Below the pieces are notes generated by a model, which saw only the letters and a list, made by a program, of their open reading frames with translations, made no database searches and was not told the origin of the DNA. 64,000 bases of DNA. Source: Trifolium pratense. Taxonomy: Eukaryota; Streptophyta; Magnoliopsida; Fabales; Fabaceae. The position numbers were made by a program, and so were the translations under genes. Shown piece after piece: positions 37,658-49,803 of this stretch. The stretch's first letter is position 1. Each line of letters opens with the position of its first letter. The DNA is taken from NCBI RefSeq assembly GCF_020283565.1, contig NC_060060.1, positions 13,826,001-13,890,000 of the forward strand, written 5' to 3'.

Positions 37658-38058
37658 TAATAATATGCCATGTGATGTAAAGAGGTGTCTACCACAAGCA
37701 ACCCACCATTATCTTTTTTACTAAATAAATAAACATAAAATTATTTTTTACTAATTAATTTTCATTTGAATTTTTGAATAAATTTTAGGTATATAATTTT
37801 ATATAGACATTTTATTTGAATTTTTTGTTTAATTTTTTTGACGAATTAATTAAATTTTATCATTTAGATATTTGTGTATGTATTTTAAAAAATTATTATA
37901 TGATAGTGGTATATCGTAATAATGAAATCGACGATTCTACTATATTATTTAAGTTTATCTTATTTATAATAATTGGTCAAAAATATTCTATTTATGATAA
38001 TTTTAATAAAATAAATAGTTTTGACTTTGTTATTATATAAAAAAAATTCTGACTTTGT

Positions 38059-38196
38059 TTTTTGTTAAGTAGTCTAGTGATTATAAATTCTACCTTTAAA
38101 TGTGGATAAGTGGAGTGTCTGAGGTTCGAACCTTGCTCCTACATATATAGTACAATGTCCCTACAAACTGAGTTAAGTTCACGGAGACAAAAGTTT
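38059..38196 (+). mobile_element. tRNA-derived SINE with target duplication, upstream of cyclin A
   Basis: A 138-bp insert related to the repeat at 1454..1582, with box-A-like AAGTAGTCTAGTGATTA and box-B-like GAGGTTCGAACCTTG. It is flanked by 9-bp direct repeats TGACTTTGT (38050..38058 and 38197..38205). The homologous position of cyclin block B (near 50430) has a single TGACTTTGT and no insert, so the insertion followed the duplication. Confidence 0.8.
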
Positions 38197-38301
38197 TGAC
38201 TTTGTAGTACTAAATGATAAGAATATGTGGGTGATAAATTAAACAACTACATGCAATTAAATTTAGATGTAAAGGTTTATAGGGATATTTTTGGAATTAA
38301 T

Positions 38302-38581
38302 TAGGCTATTTTTGGATTGATGGAATGAAATGGAAAGTGATAAAATATAATATTAATAATGTTCCATTGTTTAGATTTGTAAAATAATAATGGAATGAAA
38401 TATGATGGAATGAATTTCATCGCATACTACCACATACCTCAATTTTGTTCCTTTCCATTTTAAAATATCCAAACAATGGAATGAAATATTTATTCCGTTC
38501 CGCTCTATTTCATTCCACTCCACTCTATTCCGTGCCATTGAATTATATTTCATTATATTCCATTAATCCAAACAGGGCCTA
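38302..38581. mobile_element. MITE with inverted ends
   Basis: About 280 bp, left end TAGGCTATTTTTGGATTGAT and complement of right end TTAGGCCCTGTTTGGATTAA, both followed by GGAATG/GAAATG-rich sequence forming a long imperfect inverted repeat. Non-coding. Absent from the corresponding place in block B, where similarity has already ended. Confidence 0.6.
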
Positions 38582-38685
38582 AGAAAGTGACATTATAGAT
38601 CGATTTGATTGGATTTTTTTTCCATGTCAATGTCTTTTTTGTTTAATAAAAAAAAATCTTTTTGTTGAAACTCCTTATATGCAAA

Positions 38686-38710
38686 ACTAGTCCCACACCC
38701 GTGCGATGTG
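38686..38710 (-). mobile_element. Helitron-type 3' terminus (minus strand)
   Basis: On the minus strand the sequence reads ATCGCACGGGTGTGGGACTAGT, like the terminal region of the Helitron at 40464..45479, with CTAG at the end, A before and T after in plus orientation. The hairpin is degraded. A matching 5' TC end was not found with confidence (candidate region 40440-40455), so only the terminus is called. Confidence 0.4.
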
Positions 38711-39010
38711 TTATGTGGTATTTTATATTATAATGTTGAAAAATTATTTGTATAAATTGTAACAATAAGTATTATAAAATGAAAATTATTATAATAATAA
38801 TAATAATAGTAATATAAAAGTGATGTACTTATCACTTCCTCCAACCAATATATATACCTATATGTATAGAGAATGAGTACGGACCATCAAAATTGAATGA
38901 AATATATTTATTTTTTTGGTGGGGTGTGCCAGCCAATACAATAGTGCAACGCATAGGCGACACACTAAAATTGAATGAAATATGATAATGATAATGGTTA
39001 TTATATATTT

Positions 39011-39886
39011 GGCTAAATTGCACTTTTGGCTCCCTAAGTTTCAGAAACTTGCAATTTTGGCCCCTTATGTTTCAAAATAGCACTTCTAGCCCCCTAAGTT
39101 TCAAAAAGTTGCGATTTTGGCCCCCTATGTTTCAAAATAGCAATTTTGGCCCCCTAAGTTTCAGTAGTTGCGATTTTGGCCACCTATGTTTCAAAATAGC
39201 ACTTTTGGCCCCTATCTTTACCCCTTTTGCAAAAGGTCGATTATGATCGAGTCAAAGTTGATGTGGCAAGTCACTTAAGTGACTCAGCTGCCACGTCAAC
39301 ATTTTTTTGTTATCTTATAATTAAAAAAACTAAAAGAATAAAAAAATAAAAGGAAGAAGTCACATGCTTTAAATTTATTCTTTCACTAACACACATATAT
39401 AATCTCAAATCCTAAAGAATTAACCAAATACTTCGTGACGTTTATTCAAAAGGATTTTTCACTATACGTAAAAAAAAAAAAAAAACCTAATTCCAAATCC
39501 AAAAATAGGAAACAATGGAAATTGAAAACTCTTCGTGCTTTTTGTTATGTCTTTTTAATTATGTAATGACTTCATATATGTAATGACTTGATTTGTTATG
39601 TCATTTTGATTTAGAAAAGTGTCTTGAACTTCCATTTAGAAAAGTGTCTTGAACTTCCATTTTGCAAAAGGAGTAAACATAGGGGGGCCAAAATTGCTAT
39701 TTTGAAACATAGGAGGCCAAAATTGCAACTTTTTGAAATTTAGGGGGTCAAAAGTGCTATTTTGAAACATAGGGGGTCAAAATTGCAACTTCCTGAAACT
39801 TAGGGGGCCAAAAGTGCTATTTTGAAATATAGGGGACCAAAATCGCAATTTTCTGAAACTTAAGGGGCCAAAAGTGCAATTTAACC
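39011..39886. mobile_element. Mutator-type element with iterated terminal repeats and 9-bp target duplication
   Basis: An 876-bp element flanked by perfect 9-bp repeats TATATATTT (39002..39010 and 39887..39895). Ends are GGCTAAATTGCACTTTTGGC (left) and, complemented, GGTTAAATTGCACTTTTGGC (right). Each roughly 220-bp arm is itself a tandem array of about 33-bp units (CCCCTAAGTTTCA..TTGCGATTTTGG / CCCTATGTTTCAAAATAGC), so the arms could form a large foldback. The middle (39240-39660) is non-coding. Confidence 0.85.
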
Positions 39887-41600
39887 TATATATTTCAATC
39901 TCATAACCTAACTTTTTGCATAACCTTCACTCTTCTCTAAAATTATAATGTAATTAAGTCAATAATGTATATCTTCGTATTTTTTTTGTGTGACTAAATT
40001 ATAAACTCTTTGTTGTTTCTATGAAAACGGTTGACATTTAAATGGGATAAATATTGAAAGAGAATCCAACCATGTTCATCTTCATTGTCACTAAGAAATG
40101 TTATAATAATGTAGAAAAATGTAACATCACAACATCAATTTTTGGATAATTGGAGAGGTATAATTTAATAATAATGTAGAAAATTGTAACATCTTGTGAC
40201 ATCAATTTTTGGATAATTGGAGAAGCATAATTCTTTATTATTTATTATGAGACTGATATAATATAAAAAAAAATAGAGATGAGAATGATATAATATTGAT
40301 TATATTGAAAAAATATATAAGGAAGTGATGTGGAAACAAAAAAAGTAGAGATGAAAATGATATAATATAAGGAAGTGATGTGGCATTATTGTGTGATTTA
40401 ATTGGATGTAAATGAGTGATGTGGATTAGGGTTAAGATGAATAGTAGGAGAACTATCTAGGAATCTTATTATACTAAAAGCAAGGCTGATTTGTCAGCCC
40501 TAATTCTTTGGTGATTTGAAACCCTAATCCCTTGCCCAATGAACCCTTTACACCTTTGTATATTGGCCAATCATATCTTGACATCTCTAGGTTTCAATCT
40601 TCACATTCATTCTAGGTTTAGGTTTATATTCATATACCATCTTACACATGACTTAATATAATTCTTTGCATGTCTCATGTGGACCCTCCTATGATTGCTG
40701 CAAACAACTGGCTGGTTTTGAGATTGCTGGTTTATAGAAACAATTGGCACAAGTAGTTTATGGAAATAATTCTGATTTTATGATTACTTTCCCAATGTTT
40801 TTTCATTTGTCAAGTTTTTCTCTCTCTTCCCCTCCTCTCTCTCTCGTACGCTCTCACTCTTTCTCCTCACCTCACACTTTCATCTCTCTTTCTCCTCCCC
40901 ATCTCATCCTTCACCATAACATCCACACCACAGCCTCCACCACCATCTACAAATCAATCACTCGTAAGAGTGAGGGAGTGGCCGAGTGAGAGAAGCCGGC
41001 GGGAGAGAAGTTCTGGCGAGGAGGAGGAGTTTCGGCCGAGAGAGTTCTTGTGGCCGTTTGTGGTGACACGGCGGTGCTTGGCAACGGCGGCAATGAAGCT
41101 TCTTGCTCCTTCTTTCCTCTGGTTCGATCTCAAATTGTATGCTCTATTTATTTGTTTTTTTTTTCGTTGCTTTTTTTTTTGTTGTTGGTGAGGATGTGGT
41201 GGTTATAGTGGATGGTGTTCTCTTCCATCGATCCTCTGTGGTGAAACTAAGTGGAATGTCTGAAAGAGCTTATATTAAATCTATAATTTCCTTTTATAGA
41301 TTTATTTTTTGATTTATTTAGATTTTCCTGTTTTTTAATTGATGAATTTGGTGTTTTAGGTTGAAGCTAGATGTGAGAGAATTGGCGATTCAATTCGGTT
41401 GTGTTCGGATTATACCTTATGTTCGTTACGGTCTTAAGCTGTAAGTTATTGATTTTGTGGTTTTAATAATGTCTGCTACATGTTTGATGAAATGCTATTG
41501 AGAAAAAACACTAAAATGTGTTGCTGAAAACCTAGGATAGATAAATGCAAGTGATTATTTGGATAACATGTCCGAATCGTAATTCTGGATTTGATTACAG

Positions 41601-41986
41601 GATTATAATGCAAAGCTTTCTGATTTTGGCCTGGCAAGGGATCGCTAAAATCGTTGTTATTGTAGGCCATCTTACTACTAATAGTGATGTCTATAGTTTT
41701 GGAGTTGTCCTGCTAGAAATATTAACTGGTGAGTTGGTACTTGACATGACTAAATATGGAAGAGACAACTTGGTCTATAAGAGGCATACAAGGTAGCCAC
41801 TCTTGCTTTGCAATGCCTATCATTAGAATCCAAGTTCAGGCCTAACATGAATGAAGTTGTTAGAACTTTGGAGAAGCTGCAAGTTCCTAATTTGAATGTA
41901 GGCAATCTAAAGCATGCTGATGGACAATCTCCAAACTTGGTAGAACTGACTGTCCTGCAGACAGACCAGGGAATCCACCTTGCATG
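41601..41986 (+). pseudogene. Captured receptor-like cytoplasmic kinase fragment
   Basis: After an acceptor site (TTGATTACAG), the frame reads [14 protein letters not shown] (kinase DFG region), then a stop and a deletion, then [20 protein letters not shown] (subdomain IX), and in a shifted frame ATLALQCLSLESKFRPNMNE VVRTLEKLQ (subdomain XI), ending HLA and stop near 41986. The pattern matches the 3' end of PBS1/NAK-type RLCKs. The activation loop and APE region are missing, and the ATP-binding and catalytic-loop parts are absent, so it cannot encode a kinase. It lies inside the Helitron, consistent with gene capture. Confidence 0.75.
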
Positions 41987-42560
41987 ATTTGCTGGTGATG
42001 TTGTCCATGATCACAGGTACCTCTGTAGCTAATATATTAAAAACCAAACTTTTCTTTACATTTCTACATTACATTTCTTTACTTTTCTTTATTGGGGTGC
42101 TGTGGTTTCTCCTAATCTATTTTGTAACAGTACATTTGAAGGTCTAGGTTATATTCTGTTTATGTGAGATAAGTCTTGCCAATAAATTTTGCCATCGAAT
42201 GAAATGAGATAAGATTAGACTTATTAATTCAATGGTGAAAAATATACTTATGCATCCTGCAAAACTATTTTATTTGTGTATGTTAGATAAAACCATTATT
42301 TCATGCTTAGCTTTCATGTATACATGATTCTTTCTGGCTATTGATGAAAAACATTGGCCAAGATTTTTTTTCTGTCATCATTATGCGAAACAAACAACAT
42401 TTAAAATTGATTTGGAATATGATACAAAGTCCGGTGTTTATGGCTGTTGCTTTTTATTTATGTGCAAAGAAACACAAGGTACATTTGTAATAATCTCAAT
42501 ACAAACACATGGCATGTGGTTATATATTGTAATGACATGATTTGTGATTGTTCTTTGCAG

Positions 42561-44594
42561 CTCAAAGTTGATAAGATTAAGCTAATTGAACTCTGTGGTA
42601 CATCTGAAGCTGAATTTTCCAGTGTAAGTGTTTTATATGTACAATGAATATCTAATGTGTGATGATTTTATTAAGCTTGTGAGTGGTGTTCATGAATTTA
42701 AATGAATTGTGAATGGGTGCTGCAGGTTTCTACTACTATGAAAGATTTGTGCCATGATGTTTTTGGGGTAGCTAAAGAAAAGAAAGATCCTAAAGAAGTT
42801 AAGACCAATAGAGGTATACCATTTTTTTAGCTTTATGTATTGCTTTACAATGTATACTTTATTCAGATTATTTTTTCAGTTCCTGTTTTTGCATTAAGTA
42901 TGTTCTTTCCTGCTTTTCCTGCTCTTTGTGCAGATTTGCTTGATGTCTTACCAAGCAAAAGAAAAGCTGAGGACGGTAGCTATTTGTCTGATGATGGAGC
43001 AGAGGTATAAATGGCTAATAACTCTATGAAACTTGCATAACTAAAGATTATTTTCATTTCGGTTCCTTGTGTTATCTATGGATATAAATTTTGGAAAGGG
43101 TTATTTTCTCTTTTGATTTTCAAACAGACATCCTATTCTTGGTAGCAAAGATTGATGTCGGTCGGTGAGTGACGATGGTGGATTAAGACACCCCGGCTGC
43201 ATTTCTACCAGATGACTGCCAATTGGATGCTCATCGTACAATTGCATATATTGAAAAGGTTTGCATTCTTGGTCCATTTTTCTTTGCATATCTTTTACCT
43301 TTACTAATGTCATGCCGCTGTTATATGACTGCAGACATATAATAATGATTTCATTAAAAATATTCAATTTCTACCTATAATTTATGAAGGAGTTGTCTAT
43401 CTGTACATTTCTCACACAAAGAAATGTTGAAAATTATAGTTTCTTTCTGACACCATGTCTCTGGAATATGCTTCCACCGGTTAAATTTACATGGCTTTTG
43501 AATATTTTTTTTAATATTGTGTTAAAATACAGGACCCTTGCCGACCTGGTGTCAAGGATTCAGTACAGCTTTGCTAAATCTCTGGGGTTAAGGTATTATA
43601 AATCTCTGGTTTTGAATGTTTTTTAGTGTCCCAAAAGGCTCTTATTGTTGAATGAACATGTTTAGTTTTTTCATTTCGAAGTGTCATCGTTGTCATGATG
43701 CTGGTGCAGTGATAGTAGACAATATGCAAGTTATGTTAAAATTGTGAAACGTACAACATGACTTGCATACTAATATAACTCTAGCCACTTAAATTGAAAA
43801 CTGTCAATTTTGGGTATTTGTGAGGACATTGCTCCTGTGGACCATCATTTGATGGACTGTGTCAACATATGCATTGTATTTTCTTTCTAATTTGACCCCA
43901 AAGATTTTAAGGATCCAAATTCATATTATTAAACTCATTTGGTTTTCAATGGCTTGCAAATTGATCATCTGAAATTTCCTTATGCATTTTTTATATATAA
44001 TTTTTTGATTTCAAGGTGGAAGTGACTGATGCTAATTTATACCGGAATTGGCGTGGTTATACTGTGAAAAAGATGACTGCCGATGAGGAAATCATCAAGC
44101 AATTCACTACACTCCACGGGATAAATGTAGGCTTCAATCAATGTCAATTTCAATTTCATTCATTTTGTAGTCCATCTTATAACGAGTTATTTTTATGGTT
44201 AAGTTTCAGTTAGATGATGATGCTAATGACACCAGCTTCAATCATTTGGAGTGTGAGTTGGGAGACAATGATCATCCGGTAAACTTATGATATTTTTGTA
44301 TTAGATTAAATTAGTAATCACAGTGATTCAAGCTTTGATAAACATTCCTTTGATCATTGCTGTCTTTAGGCTGCACTTGATGGAGTTGAATCAAGCAATA
44401 ATGCCCATATACCCGTTCCTCCTTCATCTCAGACTCCAACTAGCAAGCTAAGTGGCAAACAGGGGCCTGCTATTGCTGTGGTCGATGCTTCTTCCTCTGA
44501 TAAGCCTATTGTGCAGAGGACTATAGATCTTGATGGGGATGATGCGACTCCAGCTGGTACCATTGGTCCATCAACAGACAATCCAATTGATTAA
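42561..44594 (+). pseudogene. Helitron-borne RPA1-like (OB-fold) C-terminal fragments
   Basis: Several GT-AG-bounded coding pieces: about 42561..42621 (KVDKIKLIELCGTSEAEF), 42726..42812, 42934..43004 (LLDVLPSKRKAEDGSYLSDD), 44016..44126 (VEVTDANLYRNWRGYTVKKM then TADEEIIKQF), 44209..44279 and 44370..44594, the last ending in a clear stop (..STDNPID). The phrase KVEVTDANLY..YTVKKMTADEEII resembles the end of the C-terminal OB fold of plant RPA70-like proteins, which many plant Helitrons carry. The middle (43100-43600) is broken. Assignment to RPA is an inference from this pattern only; which strand pieces are still spliced together is unknown. Confidence 0.45.
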
Positions 44595-45549
44595 GTCCAC
44601 ATTATCACTCCAAAGGATGACAACTTTCCCAGTGTCAAGACTGGTTGTTCTAAGTGATTGTGGCTGTCATGGTGTTTTCCTTTGTTCATGATAAGTGTAT
44701 TTGGTCTTAGTTTCCTGTCTATTTGTCTTGGTGTTGCTGTTTGTCTACATGTTTTGTATCTTTTGATGTTTTATGTTCTACTATCTAATGTTTAGTGAAT
44801 GCTTTATATAAGCATCCTTTTATGTACTATGTACCTGTTCCACATAATAAATGGAATCCATCATGTAGTTATCTATTGCGTTTCAACTTACTTTCATATT
44901 TTTATTAGTTAGTAACACAGATGGATAGCCTCAGTGTGTGGGGAGGTCAGATGATGAACATAAATTGGGAATAGAAGAACCAAAAAATAACTTACAGCTC
45001 ATATAGACCGATCTAATTAAAGAACAAACTCATGTTTCTTTTAAATTAATGTGGAATGTTGTGAGTTATAAAAGCCATGACACTTGAAGAAATTCCTTGT
45101 GTATACTTTGAACCTATGTCTCGAGCCACTATCCTTGCCTCAAATAATGGACCTGTAATTACAACATTAGATCGTATGAATTATCACCATGGCTCAGGTC
45201 CTCTCTGATCATACTAATTTACCAATGTGCTCTACATTTCTTGCAATTTAAGTTTCAAGTTTTAATGCTTTTATTCAATTTGGGATTTACTTTGTAATGT
45301 ATGAACCAAGCATAATGCCTTGCAAAAGATTGGTGCTCTTTTAAATACCCTTTTGGTGATATCTTATTATACTTGTGTCTAGCTTAATTTGGTCCATAGC
45401 ATCCATGGCTGGCAACAACCATGACTGATTAATAAATGAAGTTCATACGAACCCGTGCATCGCACGGGCTGGTCACTAGTTATATATATAGATATAATCT
45501 GCATTCTTCATTCCTTGATGACCCTTCCACAAACCATCTCCTTTAATAT

Positions 45550-46380
45550 CATGTAGTCATAATCTTCCATCACTTGCATTAGCTTCGTCCCTATATCAAT
45601 CCAAAAAAATCTGTCACACATCTCCATATTATATCTATCCAAAAATTCTGTCACACATCTCTTTCATTCATATGCTCAGTAGCACATTATCAGTACCTGC
45701 AATCCACTAGTGTCATCATAATTCTTCACCATTCTCACTCCTGTCTCCTATTATGTGGATACCATTGTGTTTGTGCAGGTCTTTTCCACCTTAGGCTATG
45801 TGTACTCCATTAAAAATAAGTGCAGATTCTGGTTCTTCTGTTAACAACCACACTTTGTTTTCTTTAATACACCTCCTCGAGACCTCGACAACATTATGCT
45901 GCATCATTTGACATGGCTGAACACACTCCCAACAATATCTTAACACTATCACTGCACACATTATGTTATGTTGCCTAGGTATCCCCAAATCCCTTTACCA
46001 AATTCAACAATATCACTCCACCTATCCTCCACAATCTGTTAAACATTCTCCAAGACCATTTTCCTAGTAGTAGTGCTATATTTAAAAGCTCTCAAGTTTA
46101 TACCTAACCCTTTATTCTCTCACAACACATTCTATCCCCGTTTTATCCAATGTGTTCTTCTCGCCTTCTTTCTCATAAGATTGGGAGATAGCAGACATGA
46201 CAAATTTTAACAGAACTGCAGAACCCCCCGAAGTTAGCTATATATTATCAATATCTGGATAGCTAACTTCTTGGGTTTGCACCAACAGTACCCATATACT
46301 TGAAGGGAAGAATCAACCTTGCAATTTAGTACTATGTTAACATTAACAGTTAACCAACATGAAAGCCTACTTGAGATATC
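45550..46380 (-). mobile_element. LINE relic downstream of cyclin copy B (duplicate of the copy A relic)
   Basis: Shares with 32375..33250 many collinear phrases, such as CATTTGACATGGCTGAACAC, ATTCTCCAAGACCATTTTCC and TACTTGAAGGGAAG, but lacks the RT-core part present at 33240-33336 of copy A. It was therefore duplicated with the cyclin gene and has since lost sequence. Confidence 0.65.
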
Positions 46381-46794
46381 AACTCGAATAATTGCAAGAC
46401 TACTTTAATAGCACTTACATTTGACCAATACTGATATGTTTGTGCTTAAACACTCCTTTGACAGTGAGAATTCTATGATGGCAGATAAAAAGCAAAAATA
46501 CTAATCAAAATACCTTGAGAATAATTGAAAATTTGGTATATATTTCCATTATTATGTTCAATGGGAACATGAGAAATACAGTTGTAAATATGAACTATGT
46601 TCAGTCAGAACATTACACAGGAATAATAACTAGAGAACAAGTATGTAAAAGTCACTGAGTGAGGATTTCAGAATCCTCAAAATATTAGTTTCCCATTCCC
46701 ATTGCAACCCAAGTTGCTTACATTCTTAAAGCCCCAATTATGAAAGTTAAATGTTTGTAATCCAATCATCATCATGTAATGTAGCTAAGGTCTG

Positions 46795-49598
46795 CTACAG
46801 GTTGTTGTCCTCCAGAAGAAAAGTTGCCGGTTCACATTTTGCCGTAAAGCTAAATTTGGATGTGCAATACTTCCTATGTGCACCAGTAAGTTTCCCTATC
46901 CCAGCCTTCTTGTGAAAATCAACCATTAAACTAGAACACTCTAATAGTTGATCTTCTGAGTAGTTGGTGTGCCATTCACACGTCTTATTCCACAGTTTGA
47001 CACCAAAGATAGTGCATTGAGCTGTATAGACAGCAGCTGCAGCAAGTTGAGAAGGAGGGAACTTCAACATTGCATATTCTACTAGAGATAGCTCTACCAA
47101 GAAGAAAGCTAGCAACTCAAGCTGTTTCAAAGTGAAGAATATATCAAAAAAATTATTAGTAACTATGATAAAGAATGGCATGAAAATTTATACGGCAGAA
47201 AAATATGATAACTTACTTTTCTGTCTGCTTGAGCAGCCTTCAGGAATCGTTTCATGAAAACATATGCTGTCGGCACAGATATGTTAAACTTCAATGTGTT
47301 GACCATCACCTTCTCCTGCAAAATTTTACACATGAATCTCAATTACTCGAGTACTCGTCATTAGGATTTTTATAAAATGGTCTGCAACCACAATTTAAGA
47401 TTAAGGTTGTAACAATAAGCAAAGCAAACAATATTTTTACCATTTCCAGAACTTCTTTCCTTGTGTATGCTTTGTCTGATATAACAATCAGATCTGAAAC
47501 TACAGGCACAGAAACTTCCTCATACTTACATGCCAAAAGCATTGCCACTAGACCAACCAACTGAAGCTTCTTTCTTACCACTGATTGCTTTTCCAAGAAT
47601 CTGTCTATTAGATTAACTGTAAGAAACAGTGTCTCATGCACGAGGTCGAATTTGTCGTGCACCTGAAAAGTGTTCAAGCAAAACAAGTATGAATTATTCT
47701 AGTTATCAATATTTGGGGGGAAATGAAATTTATTGAAAATTAATGTAACATATATTTAGGAGTTAATTATGCTTTTTAGTCCCATAAAATCACATTTAAC
47801 ACTATCATTAATCCAGGAAGCAAGTTATCAGCATTTTATTAAGGAAAGTGAGTGATTCAGAAAGAACATTGAATATACCTCAATAAGCCAGTCAATGAGT
47901 ATGGCCCTCATCCTTTCATTAATGTCAAATTGTTGTGCCATATAATTTGGTGAGACACAGCCAGTACTCTGCATGAATTTAATGCTATTAGTTATTGCAA
48001 TTTGATGAGAAAGATTTGCCATATTAGTATTACTATTACATTTCCAAAATTATAAATTTCTTTAGGCTGATGATTAAATACAGTGAATAATGTTTTGAGT
48101 CATAATAAGAGAAAATACAATAAATGCTTCTGTTGACAAATTAGGAATCAACCAGTAACTATAGCATATATATTCTATTCTATATCATACAATGCACATA
48201 CATGACACCGGGCACGACAATGACACTAACACGACATGTCGACATTGGTAGTAATTTGAGAAAAAAAATATAATCAAGATAAAAAGTAACCAAATCAAAT
48301 GATGAGATAAGTGTTCCAAACTATTGATTCAAAATGTACCTCAACTTTTCTATAGAAAGAATAAAGATCTTCAATATATTCGGTAACCGCAAGAGGGTTA
48401 TCTGCATCACAGGTGTCAATATCCAAAACAGGCTCTTCCATTATATCCTCCATCTCAACTTCCTCCTATAAGACCAATTATTTGACAGTCAACAACTAAA
48501 ATTTGAAATTAATTAATTAAATATATGAATAAAAAAGACATTAAAGATATACCATCTGATCTGATCCAACAAGCGTTGGTTCTTCTATTTGCTCTAAAGC
48601 CATTGGCACTGGTTGATCTTCCGCTGGCTTGTGTTCATCGTCAACAAATATACTATCTGCAAATCCATTTGAATTTCCCAAATTTGACCTTTTGGTAGTT
48701 CCCTATTCAAATTGATCCCAACACTCAAAATCTCAGTCTCAAAAGGTAAGAATTTGTACAATGTAGCAAAATTTCACCAAAGGAATAAAAGATTCTACTA
48801 CCTCAGCATTAGATTTTTTTGTGTCAGCAACAACTTTTGCAGCAAACCTCCTAAAATTACAGTAAATCAAGATAAATCCATCATCATATTAACAAATTCA
48901 ATATTTCTGATTTATTAAGCACACACACACACACAAACACATGACACCAACACATAGACACCAATAATAATTTAAGTAATCGAAAGTAATTGAATTTAGT
49001 CGGTGTCATGTCAATGCTACCTAGTTTATGATTTGGTTTTTAAGAATACAAAATTCAAACATTCTTTCTCAGTATCTTTATTCTGGTCAACCAAAAACAA
49101 CAAATTAAAATCACACAAAAGGGTTCATGAAACCCTCACCTAGTAATGGGTCGATGCCCCGGATCCGCTTGTTTCTTCTCACAAACCTCATTTCTTCTGC
49201 AATACACCCACAAAACAAAAACAAAAAAACAAAAAACAAAAACAAAGATCAAAACAAAGAAAACAAGAACAAGAACAAAAATCCACAAGAACACAAAGAA
49301 AACATACTCTGACAATGCTCTTTTGTTAACAACACATGGATATGGTCTCCCTTCCATAACAAGATTCTGATTAATCACTCCCAACACTCTTCTGTTTTGC
49401 CCAATCTTTCTAGAATCTAACCCTCCTATTATCACAAATAATAAAAATTAATTAATTAATCAATTTTTTTTTGTAAAAGTCAACAACCCATTTTGAAATT
49501 TTCAATCTTTCAATCAAAATTGACATGATTATACCTTGAAAATTTGTGGGGTTAATTGAGTTAGAGTTATTATAACTCTTGTCCTCAGAAACCTTCAT
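46795..49598 (-). CDS. CYCB2: B2-type mitotic cyclin, copy B
   Basis: Tandem paralogue of copy A. Ten exons (5' to 3'): 49535..49598, 49308..49425, 49140..49196, 48802..48850, 48553..48702, 48340..48465, 47879..47968, 47441..47662, 47217..47315, 46795..47121; these join in frame to 433 residues. The same motifs are present: D-box-like [56 protein letters not shown] and [16 protein letters not shown]. Differences: a longer Asn/Ser-rich N-terminus ([20 protein letters not shown]), small in-frame indels in exons 4 and 5, and a last exon equal to exons 10 plus 11 of copy A without an intron (..[15 protein letters not shown]). No frame damage, so it is probably functional. Intron 2 (49197..49307) is 111 nt and open in frame. 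Confidence 0.94.
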
Positions 49599-49803
49599 TT
49601 TCTTGATAATGGATGAAAAATGAATGAAACACCCACAAAAGAAAGATGAAGATTTCAAAAATGAAGATCCTAGAAGAGCATGAAATTGAAAAGAGTGTGA
49701 GGAATTGACGCAGAAACAGTATCACTAAGTTGAGTGCAAAATTTGGGGCTATTTGTCTCTGTGATGAATGAACACAAAGCTAATGTATTTGTTTTGAAAA
49801 ATT

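Larger units (their letters stand above)
40464..45479 (+). mobile_element. Helitron, about 5.0 kb, carrying gene fragments
   Basis: It starts with TC (TCTTATTATACTAAAAGC) directly after an A, and ends in CTAG directly before a T, the AT-site rule of Helitrons. Eleven bases before the end lies a perfect hairpin CCCGTGC-ATC-GCACGGG. There are no terminal inverted repeats and no target duplication, as expected. Inside are a CT-rich leader-like region (40800-41100), a kinase gene fragment (41601..41986) and RPA-like exons (42561..44594). No Rep/helicase ORF is inside, so it is non-autonomous. It sits in the spacer between the two cyclin copies. Confidence 0.85.

Noticed and set aside
44880..45470. 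Further gene within the right part of the Helitron
   Set aside because: No frame, splice-bounded exon or family motif could be supported between the RPA-like stop and the terminal hairpin.
49136..49435. 99-residue minus-strand ORF with a hydrophobic centre, as a separate membrane protein
   Set aside because: It is cyclin B exon 2 plus retained intron 2 plus exon 3; the ends match cyclin sequence and splice sites.
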